A stretch of DNA of 46,739 bases, taken from IMG/VR virus record IMGVR_UViG_3300037010_001408, positions 1 to 46,739 of that record; one strand, 5' to 3'. Below the pieces are notes generated by a model, which made no database searches, was not told the DNA's origin, and was given only the letters and a program-made list of their open reading frames with translations. Each line of letters starts with the position of its first letter. Position 1 is the first letter of the stretch. Both the position numbers and the translations under genes were made by a program. The DNA is from a virus. This document shows, piece by piece, positions 28,501 through 35,766 of this stretch.

Positions 28501-28700
28501 AAGGTTGGGGTAATCTTGATAGTGAAAATATAGGTTCAATACAAAGGTTATTTGATTATCTTAGAAGCAAATATAAGTTTATATTAGTTATAAGTCATAT
28601 TGATTCGATAAAAGATTCCGTAGATAGTATAATAGATATTAAATTAAAGGATACTTTTAGTAAAATAGAATATGGCAACACTAGCACAACAATTACTTAA
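25515..28700 (+). CDS. 47/46: Fused recombination nuclease gp47-gp46 (SbcD-SbcC/Mre11-Rad50 type)
   Basis: 1061 residues in one frame. The N-terminal phosphoesterase has LADIHIRQ (18-25), GDVVHSKN (57-64), GNHDAN (92-97), YHG (163-165) and GDIHNRQ (196-202), the Mre11/SbcD metal ligands. From about 380 comes an SMC-type ATPase: Walker A GANATGKS (409-416), long coiled coils (about 560-720 and 745-890) around a zinc hook CEFC (728-731), LGSGMEK signature (963-969), Walker B FLIIDEGWGNLD (991-1002) and SH switch (1027-1028). In T4 these are two genes (339 and 560 residues) that resect DNA ends for recombination-dependent replication. All key residues look intact. No stop or start separates the halves. 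Confidence 0.93.
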   Translation: MDYIKLNIKRDVKKIIHLADIHIRQYKRYEEYEEVFKEMHNEVKKHYDENTLIAVLGDVVHSKNELSPELVELTAYFLKSLSDIGPTILVAGNHDANLNNKNRIDSLTPIVNLISNDNLFYLRSSGLYTVGNLCFSVMSVFDEMTHYIKAKDIDDKYVKIACYHGPLNGVKNDSNYTLSGKMTNMFFTGYDSVLLGDIHNRQIVSKKPLIVYPGSLLCQNYGEHPTDHGFAVHDIDTMTCTFVDVKNDYSYYTIDVDDSLVIPKVNIQSKHPRIRVRFKDVKLELIAGTLDVIKRTYHPSELIYVKNNTVANNSVFSKNQISDISNIKNVEVQNKFIQRFLDKKYKLSKDIVQGILDVNQETNANVKLETFFNTSMWNLLEFRWSNMFSFGEDNYINFTDMNGVYGLFGANATGKSSFSESLAFALFDKTSKESKMINLLNVRKQSFKCSITLEHCGKKYLIRRVGTKNKKGTALKYEIDFFEYEGDKLVSLNGEDKWGTNRNIRYIIGDLDDFLLSSYSVQNDNLGFVNKSNSERKDILLKFLGLKIFDLLFDIANVKLKEYNVLLRDIDIDAILDDKLKLEKQISIIQNDIDKANESSINVQQQIIDTKDNILNTHKTLIQINENENVIDTMQITNDLEASKSKLSSLEIQLKDNEIKILKYKEAYDIAQDALVDKDIIIKKYQEYLIDESQYKSLKKQLDINKIDLDKLEKEVATVHELEYDPNCEFCQKNFGYHFDSVTSNYKSRKERYNDMQNECNDAYTRMISHDNIVDQYGTVNSIIDKVPRITKEISLLNDSIAATKAAIIKHEKQIIDWTNTLSESKAIAAAQLNNKNANDKIKILENRLKDEESRLNVLKTKVMDSLMKMNQVSSKIDDYSKDIDKHANMAFNKECQSMYCDIVKRDGIPYEIILDILPQVEVEVNNILSQIVDFSLLILPDENKNINIYIVYDTERYWNLDLGSGMEKFISSLALRIALTNLSNLPRPNFLIIDEGWGNLDSENIGSIQRLFDYLRSKYKFILVISHIDSIKDSVDSIIDIKLKDTFSKIEYGNTSTTIT

Positions 28701-31116
28701 AAATAAATTAGTTGAAAATTTACACTTAATTGATGCAGTAGAATCTAATGCATTTGTAATTTCTGGCCTACCTGCGGAATGTTCGTATGGTAGGCATTCT
28801 TTTTTATTATACACTAATGATGATAGTGTAAATGGTAAAATACAAATACAATTAGAAATATTAGATTCGTTACAAAATAGAGTCGATTATAGTTATGAAA
28901 ATTATAAAGAATCTAATAAAATATTAGTTACTGTTATTATTGATGAACCACTTGAAAATGGTAATGCAACTATGACTTTAATTTTTAAGAATAAAAACGG
29001 TGATACGTTAAAACAATATCATTATTTTAATATAAACAAATCAACACAAAATACATCAACACTTCGATTTGCAACAAATCCAATAATAAATGCAAACGTT
29101 ATTAAAAAATATGTACAAGGATATGATTATAATAGATTTTCACAATCATTAAATGTAACAAATTCATATACAGAATTAATTGATAATGCCCCAGAACGTC
29201 GTATGATTAAATATAAGGCCGATGTTTATAACACTGATTATACATATATAAACCTCTTATTACCTGATAATTTAACAAGTAGTCAACAAACTTTAGTTGG
29301 TGCAAAAGTGACTATACCTGATAGTGCTTTTTCATATTTAGGTTCAAATTATATAACATCTTCATTTACAGCAACTATACAATCATATGTTTCAGCAGGC
29401 CCATCAAATTATTATAAATTTAAGTTAAATGCAATACCAAAATCATACAATAATACAGATGGATTATATTATAATGTTACCGCATCTACACACACTACAT
29501 TTATAGAATATTTTAATAAATCAACAGATATAATAAATACTATAAATTCATATTATAATAATTATGTAAGAATAACTGCTGATAATCTAAAATTACTATC
29601 AGGTAAAATTGATTCAATTGATGTTTATAAAAAATCATATATGAATGATCATAATTCATTTGAATTTGTCTATTCATTTGATACTTCAAAATTTAACATA
29701 TTACAATATACATATAATACACTATCATATGATGCAGGTAATTTTTCAAACTATTTTTCAGGATCTTTATTTGATACATCAAAATTTAATAATATTTGGA
29801 GATTAGGTTATAATCAAGTAATTGATTCTACATCATTAATAAACACAACATTAAATAATGATTATTTTTCAAATGCATTGTGTATAAATAATAGTGATAA
29901 CTTATTTTTATCAGGTTCAACATTTCTTATGTTAAACAATAACATAGAATTAGTTCCACATTCTAATTATGAAATTATTTATGATTTTGCTGCTGATTAT
30001 TCATCAACCACATCTAACACATCATTTAATTGGAATGTTAGTATTAATAATCAAAGTTATAATAGATTATATAATGATATTGCAACACCAATTATTAAAA
30101 CAATGATAAAAATAAATGAATCAATAAAGTTTAATTCTGAAAATAATACATCCTTATCATTAGGATTTTGGGGTCATATTGATAACTTTACTAGTTCATC
30201 AATGTCATTAAGATTAGGTAATATAAAGATTCGTAGAATTGATGCATATTCTGGATTTAATAATACTAATTATATTTTTGATGTACCTATAAGTAATACA
30301 AATATAGATGCAACTATTTTTAAGTTAAAGTATAAAAACACAATAGGATATTCTTCATTTGAAAGTGATACATTATTACCTCTAGTAAATAATAATTTAA
30401 ATGATACATATTTAGTTTCAAATGCATCACATGTTGCAAATAGAGGAAGTATACATTATACATCATCAGGAACAACAGATTATTATATTAATATAAATGA
30501 TTATACACTAATATATTCCGGTTCATATAATATGAATTATTATTTACCTGAATATGCATATTATGGTAAAGAATATTATATAAAATCATTAGGGCCTGGG
30601 AAAATAACAATGACACTTGGTACTGCATCTGCTAATTTTTTTGAAGATGAATCAGGTTTTGATACAGCCGGTCCAGATATTTTCCCAGGTGAAAATTATA
30701 CATTTAAGTTTATAAAAAACAATAATAATAATGCTTGGGTTGTAACTAATAAATTTTTAATGACAAGTAGTTATGCTAATATGTTTGGAATTGGTACATC
30801 TAATACAAACAGTACATTACAATTAAGTGGTTCATTTGGTGTATCCGTATTAAAAACAACAAATAATATAGCATTAGGAATTGACCATTATTTTGTACTA
30901 TGTGACACATCAGCAAATAATATATTAGTAAATCTACCATATGCACAAGACTGTTTTGGTAGGATTTATGTAATTAAAAAAATATCAGGATCATATACGG
31001 TAACAATATCTGGAGTTTTAGGTCAATTAATTGACAATTCCAGTTCACAAACAATAACATCGGCATATACATCAATAAGTATTATTTCAGATGGTGCAAA
31101 CTGGTGGATAACATAG
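28672..31116 (+). CDS. Tail fibre/structural protein, 814 aa
   Basis: Starts inside the 3' end of the gp47-gp46 gene (29-base overlap). Asn/Ser/Tyr-rich beta protein. Residues 20-130 look like Ig-like sandwich domains (ATMTLIFKNKNGDTLKQYHY). The C-terminal about 130 residues (FGIGTSNTNSTLQLSGSFG, then YFVLCDTSANNILVNLP and a final GANWWIT) are typical of fibre ends with repeated short strands and a closing tryptophan-rich strand. Probably part of a tail fibre or its adaptor. No chaperone or peptidase domain is visible. Confidence 0.7.
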   Translation: MATLAQQLLKNKLVENLHLIDAVESNAFVISGLPAECSYGRHSFLLYTNDDSVNGKIQIQLEILDSLQNRVDYSYENYKESNKILVTVIIDEPLENGNATMTLIFKNKNGDTLKQYHYFNINKSTQNTSTLRFATNPIINANVIKKYVQGYDYNRFSQSLNVTNSYTELIDNAPERRMIKYKADVYNTDYTYINLLLPDNLTSSQQTLVGAKVTIPDSAFSYLGSNYITSSFTATIQSYVSAGPSNYYKFKLNAIPKSYNNTDGLYYNVTASTHTTFIEYFNKSTDIINTINSYYNNYVRITADNLKLLSGKIDSIDVYKKSYMNDHNSFEFVYSFDTSKFNILQYTYNTLSYDAGNFSNYFSGSLFDTSKFNNIWRLGYNQVIDSTSLINTTLNNDYFSNALCINNSDNLFLSGSTFLMLNNNIELVPHSNYEIIYDFAADYSSTTSNTSFNWNVSINNQSYNRLYNDIATPIIKTMIKINESIKFNSENNTSLSLGFWGHIDNFTSSSMSLRLGNIKIRRIDAYSGFNNTNYIFDVPISNTNIDATIFKLKYKNTIGYSSFESDTLLPLVNNNLNDTYLVSNASHVANRGSIHYTSSGTTDYYININDYTLIYSGSYNMNYYLPEYAYYGKEYYIKSLGPGKITMTLGTASANFFEDESGFDTAGPDIFPGENYTFKFIKNNNNNAWVVTNKFLMTSSYANMFGIGTSNTNSTLQLSGSFGVSVLKTTNNIALGIDHYFVLCDTSANNILVNLPYAQDCFGRIYVIKKISGSYTVTISGVLGQLIDNSSSQTITSAYTSISIISDGANWWIT

Positions 31117-31126
31117 GAGATATAAT

Positions 31127-32342
31127 ATGTCATATATAGAAGATATAAGAATATCATCTGCAAATTCAATGTCAACAGATGCTTTTGGTAGATTTAGAGT
31201 ATCAGAAGCGCATACTTTATTTGATAGCAAAAACTTAAATGAATCCGGATCTTTATTTTGGGATTCATTAACAACCGGTGGGGGGAAGTATACTATATTC
31301 TACATCATCTAATGAAACGGTGTTATAAGTATCAAATGGTAATGTTGGTAGATCTGTTAATCAAACAAAACGTAGATTTAATTATTGCCCAGGGAAAAGT
31401 CAATTATTTATGCTAACTGGTATTTTAGGTACTAGTTCATCAGGTATAATAAAGCGTATATGTGGATATGATGATAATAATGGAATATATTTTATGACAT
31501 CAGGATCTCAATTTTATGTTGGTTTAAGAAATAATATATCAGGAGCAGTTATTGATACCGTTATACCACAATCATCATTTAATATTGATATAATGGATGG
31601 TTCTGGACCAAGTAAAGTAATATTAGATTTAACTAAAAATCAAATATTTCATTTTGATTATCAGTGGTTGGGTGTAGGTCGTGTACGAATGGGCATAAAT
31701 TATAGAGGTGATAATATATGCATGCATGAATTTTATAATGCAAATGAAACATGTGGTGTTTATATTGGTACACCTAACTTACCAATTAGATATGAAATTA
31801 TAAATTCAGGATCTGGTCAAGCTAGCTATATTAGACAAATATGTTCTACCGTTATAACTGACACCGGTCAAGAAGTTAATGGACAAATGGGATCTAATGG
31901 ATGTAATGTTGGAATTTCAGTTACGACCGGACAAAAGATTGGTGTTGTTGGTATACGATTAAAATCAACATATATAGACACTACGGTTGTACCTAATATA
32001 TTATCATTATTAGGCACTAGTACAAATAGGAATTATAGATGGTTTGTTAGTATTAATCCTAGTATATCAACATCAGGTTCTTTAATTTGGCAAGATGGTA
32101 CCGTACGTCCAGTAGAATATGCTACTAGTAGTGCTAGTGTACCTGCAACTATTACAAATGAAGGTGTTGTATTATATCAAGGTTATGTATCAAATTCAAA
32201 TCCAAGTATTACATTTCCTACAAATACTACATTATTAATAGGTACCGATATTAATAATAAACCTGATGAACTTTGGTTATGTACTGATAATTTTGAAGGT
32301 GCAAATACCTTTTATGGTGCAATAAATTGGATATCTATGTAA
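31127..32342 (+). pseudogene. Broken structural gene: frameshift in G6 run plus in-frame TAA
   Basis: The first 53 codons (start 31127, good site GGAGATATA) read SYIEDIRISSANSM, then FGRFRVSEAHTLFDSK and LFWDSLTTGGG. Translation then leaves the coding frame at GGGGGG (31280-31285) and stops at 31310. Shifting by one base restores a continuous homologous-looking frame (SILYSTSSNETVL, then VSNGNVGRSVNQTKRRFNY and PGKSQLFMLTG) to 32342, except for one TAA at 31326-31328 where a Ser codon (TCA) would fit. The family is a large-phage structural protein I recall from similar gene neighbourhoods. Two lesions suggest a real pseudogene or local sequence errors; programmed frameshifting alone would not pass the TAA. 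Confidence 0.75.
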
Positions 32343-32355
32343 TTTCAAATTGTTT

Positions 32356-32365
32356 TATATTTATA
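32356..32365 (+). promoter_or_regulatory. Candidate phage late promoter (TATATTTATA)
   Basis: TATATTTATA then ATAAAATC lies in the 53-base gap upstream of the lysis cassette, 31 bases before the holin start. No -35 is evident. Late control would suit holin and endolysin genes. Member of the six-site set. Confidence 0.6.
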
Positions 32366-32395
32366 ATAAAATCATTAATTAAATGGAGTTATATT

Positions 32396-32689
32396 ATGTT
32401 TGGATTCGTTTCTGAGTTTTTAAAGAAAGAAAATGCAAAAAAATTAGCAACTATGCTAATCGTATCCGTTCTTTCTATGATATTTATTGTTTATAATTTT
32501 GTAGAATTTTCTACATTTCTTATAACGTTCGTTAAAGCAATTGCAGGTATTATGATATTTTGGTGGGTAGATGAATACTTACTAAAAGGTGTTGATACAA
32601 TTCAAGAAATATTAAAAGGAAATATTGCATATGCGTTATTCTTATTTTCTATCGCTGCTATTATTGTTGGCGCTATTGTCGCTGGGTAA
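32396..32689 (+). CDS. Holin-like small membrane protein
   Basis: 97 residues from ATG 32396, with GGAG eight bases upstream. An upstream in-frame extension to 32327 would overlap the previous gene and the promoter, and is rejected. Three hydrophobic segments (about 19-35, 41-58 and 78-95) follow a charged N-terminus. The third segment ends at the C-terminus (FLFSIAAIIVGAIVAG). Size, topology and position directly before a cell-wall hydrolase are those of a class I holin. It overlaps the endolysin gene by 59 bases, so both are made from one transcript. Holins have no signature, so the call is contextual. Confidence 0.6.
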   Translation: MFGFVSEFLKKENAKKLATMLIVSVLSMIFIVYNFVEFSTFLITFVKAIAGIMIFWWVDEYLLKGVDTIQEILKGNIAYALFLFSIAAIIVGAIVAG

Positions 32690-33185
32690 TATCCCACAAA
32701 AAAGCACAACACCACATGTAGATACTGCATTAACATATGTAGGAACTATGGAAGCAACTGGTCATAATGACGGTCCAGTAGTTGAAAAATTCTTACATAG
32801 TGTAGGACGCCATAAAGGAGATTCTTGGTGTGCCGCATTTGCTTCATATTGCATGCAAGCAGCTCACGTAAAAGCACCTACATTAAAAAGTGGTATGGCT
32901 CAAGCATATTTTAATAAAAAATCAATTAAAACAAATGATGTATTAATTGGTAAAAAGAAAATAACTAAAGGTTATTTAGTTATTTGGAAACATGGTAATA
33001 CAATGTCAGGTCATATTGGTATAGTTACTGGTGATTGGACAAATAAAAGTGGCCCAACAGTTGAAGGAAATACATCAGGACCAACAGGCAGTCAATGGGA
33101 CGGTGGTGGTGTATACAAAAAGATTAGATATTTACAACCAGCAAATGCATTCAGAATTATAGGATTCTCGGAGGTTACTTATTAA
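32631..33185 (+). CDS. CHAP-domain cell-wall hydrolase (endolysin) with N-terminal signal/anchor
   Basis: 184 residues from ATG 32631 (AAAAGGA ten bases upstream; a TTG at 32625 is possible but less well spaced). The first 18 residues are a leucine-rich hydrophobic signal or signal-anchor (YFLSLLLLLALLSLG). The CHAP core has GDSWCAAFASYC (catalytic Cys67), SGHIGIVTG (His128) and PTVEGNTSG (Glu145/Asn147). Such enzymes cut peptide cross-links or the amide bond of peptidoglycan. A signal sequence suggests export independent of the holin, as in signal-anchor-release endolysins. The gene ends on TAA overlapping the apparent ATT start of the next gene. Confidence 0.82.
   Translation: MRYSYFLSLLLLLALLSLGNIPQKSTTPHVDTALTYVGTMEATGHNDGPVVEKFLHSVGRHKGDSWCAAFASYCMQAAHVKAPTLKSGMAQAYFNKKSIKTNDVLIGKKKITKGYLVIWKHGNTMSGHIGIVTGDWTNKSGPTVEGNTSGPTGSQWDGGGVYKKIRYLQPANAFRIIGFSEVTY
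33170..33174 (+). promoter_or_regulatory. Shine-Dalgarno GGAGG deciding an ATT start
   Basis: GGAGG, the strongest ribosome binding sequence I see in the window, ends six bases before ATT 33181. The reading frame of the following gene has no ATG, GTG, TTG or CTG between its upstream stop (33160) and 33559, well inside conserved coding sequence. This makes ATT the best start. Confidence 0.6.
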
Positions 33186-34980
33186 ACACAAGAAATATGT
33201 TGATGCTATAGTTAAAAGAATTATAGCATCAAATGAATATAAATTAATTCTAGAATCTACCAAAAAAGATTATGTTGTTACATACCCAGGTAGATTTCAA
33301 CCGTTTCATAAAGGTCATTATGAAACATATAAATACTTATGTAATAAATTTGGTTCTAATAATGTATATATATGTACATCAAATTCAACTAACGGTAATA
33401 ATTCCATATTAAATTTTGCTCAAAAAAAGGCAATAATACAATCATATGGTATACCTGCATCACATATTATTCAATGTAGAGTTCCATTACAACCAACCGA
33501 ATTATTAAATAAATTTCCAAAAAGTGTATCATTAATTATTGGTACTGGTGATAAAGATATGAATCGCCTTGCTGGAAAATACTTTAAGCCATTTAAGAAT
33601 ACTGATGATATGTTACCGTTTGAAAAAGCAGGATATATGATAAGTATACCAACTGTTAAAATAAGTGCAACTGATGTTCGTGATGGTATAAAATCTGGAA
33701 AAATTACATTAAAGAATATAAGCCAATATATGAATCCTAATATAACACAACAAACTTATGATTTACTTAAAGGTAAATTATCAGAAGGTGGTGGTTATGG
33801 TCATATGCAACATATTTATGAAGATGCAAATTTAACATTTGGTGATATTAAAAAAATAATTGATTTAGGTTTAGGTGGTAAATTAAAATCCGTTACTGAA
33901 AAAACTGACGGTCAAAATTTAATGATTACTGTTGTTAATAATGAAGTAAGAGCGGCTCGTAATAAATCACATATTAAAAATTTTGCAAAAGATTCATTAT
34001 CTATTGATGGTTTATTTAAGATGTTTGCCGGCCGCGGTGATATATCAAATGCATTTTCATTTGCTATGAATGATATGGCGGCCGCATTAAATGCATTAAG
34101 TAAAGCAGAAAAAGAAGATATCTTTAAAAATGGAAAAAGATTTTTATCATTTGAAGTAATATATCCAAAAACAACAAATGTTATTCCTTATGGAATGAGT
34201 ATGTTAGTTTTTCATGGTATATATGAATATAATAAAGATGGTGATAGAATTTCAGAAGTTAAAACAGGTGCAGGAAAATTATATAAATTAATTCAAAATG
34301 CAAACGCACATGTACAAAATACATTCACAATTAAACCAAAAGCTGACATTCATTTGAATGCTATAGAAAATGGACAAAATCTTAAAAAGGATTTATATAA
34401 ACAATTATCAGCGATACAAGGTAAATGTGGAGCAAAGGATAGTGATAAACTATCAAAGTATTTTGAATTTAATTGGAGACATTATATTACATCATTAAAT
34501 ATAAACGATGATAAAGTAAATGAGATTTTATTAAATCGTTGGTTATATGATGATAAATCAACATCATTAAATGATATTAAGAAAATGGTTGATGAAAAAC
34601 AATTTTCAGATATTAAGGCAACGGAAGGTGCTAAAGTCAAAACATTAAATAATACGTTTGTTGAACCAATACGTAATATGACTATGAATCTTGGTATTGC
34701 AATACTTAGTAATATGAAAAGTGTATTGACCGTTAACCCAAGTAAGGCAATTCAATCACTACAAGATGAAATAACAAGTACTATAGCGGCTATAAAGGCA
34801 TCTAAAGATGATAGCCTTATAAATAAGCTTGATATTGAATTAACAAAATTAAGAGGTGTAGGTAACATCGTATTACCAACCGAAGGAATTGTATTTACAT
34901 ATAAAGGCAATATTTATAAATTAACAGGAAGTTTCAACCCAATAAATCAAATATTAGGTATGTTGAAATATGCAAGATAA
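33181..34980 (+). CDS. Bifunctional NMN adenylyltransferase-like / polynucleotide-ligase-like fusion
   Basis: 599 residues if started at ATT 33181. Residues 30-180: a cytidylyl/NMN adenylyltransferase fold with GRFQPFHKGH (37-46) and ISATDVRDG (161-169). From about 195: a nucleotidyltransferase of the ligase superfamily with motif I EKTDGQN (Lys241 as nucleotide acceptor), motif III FLSFEV (321-326), motif IV TEGIVF (567-572) and motif V YKLTG (579-583). The first part would make NAD or a related dinucleotide, and the second would seal RNA or DNA, so the two could be linked by NAD/adenylate chemistry. A normal start at ATG 33559 would lose the first active site. It lies between lysis and packaging genes. 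Confidence 0.8.
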   Translation: MKHKKYVDAIVKRIIASNEYKLILESTKKDYVVTYPGRFQPFHKGHYETYKYLCNKFGSNNVYICTSNSTNGNNSILNFAQKKAIIQSYGIPASHIIQCRVPLQPTELLNKFPKSVSLIIGTGDKDMNRLAGKYFKPFKNTDDMLPFEKAGYMISIPTVKISATDVRDGIKSGKITLKNISQYMNPNITQQTYDLLKGKLSEGGGYGHMQHIYEDANLTFGDIKKIIDLGLGGKLKSVTEKTDGQNLMITVVNNEVRAARNKSHIKNFAKDSLSIDGLFKMFAGRGDISNAFSFAMNDMAAALNALSKAEKEDIFKNGKRFLSFEVIYPKTTNVIPYGMSMLVFHGIYEYNKDGDRISEVKTGAGKLYKLIQNANAHVQNTFTIKPKADIHLNAIENGQNLKKDLYKQLSAIQGKCGAKDSDKLSKYFEFNWRHYITSLNINDDKVNEILLNRWLYDDKSTSLNDIKKMVDEKQFSDIKATEGAKVKTLNNTFVEPIRNMTMNLGIAILSNMKSVLTVNPSKAIQSLQDEITSTIAAIKASKDDSLINKLDIELTKLRGVGNIVLPTEGIVFTYKGNIYKLTGSFNPINQILGMLKYAR

Positions 34981-35001
34981 TAAAAATAACATGAGGTTAC
35001 A

Positions 35002-35766
35002 ATGGATGTTAAATCCAATGCAATAAATAAAGATTTCGTTGCAAGACGAAATAAAAAAGCACCATCACCATTAGATATTAATTATAGTAATCTTAAAGAT
35101 GCTATTAATGGTAAATTATCTGAAGATATAACAGTTGGTGGTTATACGGGTATTCGCAAGCACTATAAAACTGGCGAAATGATTCAATTTAGAGATAAAG
35201 AATATGAAGAATGGTTTAATCCAAATTCAAATACAAAATATATTAATATAGCACCTGGGTATACAATAAATGACGGTGTATACACTGATAGATTTGCCGA
35301 TAATAAAATGTTCGAAACCTGTCCAGTTTGTAAAAAAACTATAAGAAAACAATTTGATTATAAAATGTTTACAAAAACAGGAATGTGTTTAGATTGTAAA
35401 GTACATGAAGAAAACCAAATAAAAGAATCAGGTGGTTTTGAAAAATATGTACAAAATAAAATATTAAATAATAAACTTTCATATATGAAAGATACAAAAG
35501 GTCAAGTAGAAACGCTTATAAGTGGATTGAATAAAAAAATGACATATGTCAATGAAGACGGTTCAATTGATACTTGGGATAATGGTTCATATGATTCACA
35601 AAAGGCATTTTTAGAGTTACAATTAGCTGATATTGAAAAACTTATAATAGGTTTGGAAAAAACATTATCAGGTGAAATAACCGAAGATGAATTAATGTTA
35701 ATATATGATGAAGTAAAAGCAAATGGTGCACCTGAAACTGCTAGCACTGAGGAAGTAAAAGAGTAA
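35002..35766 (+). CDS. Zinc-finger protein upstream of terminase (possible gp16 analogue)
   Basis: 254 residues, start preceded by GAGGTTACA. CPVCKKT (about 107-113) and CLDCK (about 133-137) form a four-Cys zinc module. The C-terminal half is helical with acidic ends (LELQLADIEKLIIGLEKTL), the N-terminal 100 residues are mixed. Position immediately before gp17 with a one-base overlap is where T4 has the small terminase gp16, which is helical and lacks zinc. So a packaging-accessory or gp16-analogue role is plausible but unproven. Confidence 0.6.
   Translation: MDVKSNAINKDFVARRNKKAPSPLDINYSNLKDAINGKLSEDITVGGYTGIRKHYKTGEMIQFRDKEYEEWFNPNSNTKYINIAPGYTINDGVYTDRFADNKMFETCPVCKKTIRKQFDYKMFTKTGMCLDCKVHEENQIKESGGFEKYVQNKILNNKLSYMKDTKGQVETLISGLNKKMTYVNEDGSIDTWDNGSYDSQKAFLELQLADIEKLIIGLEKTLSGEITEDELMLIYDEVKANGAPETASTEEVKE

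Noticed and set aside
31280-31328. Programmed +1 frameshift at GGGGGG
   Set aside because: A shift alone reaches TAA at 31326 after about 14 codons, so it would not give the full protein; a double lesion or sequence error fits better.
32327-32395. N-terminal extension of the holin-like protein
   Set aside because: Runs through the promoter motif and prior gene end; ATG 32396 has GGAG at correct distance.
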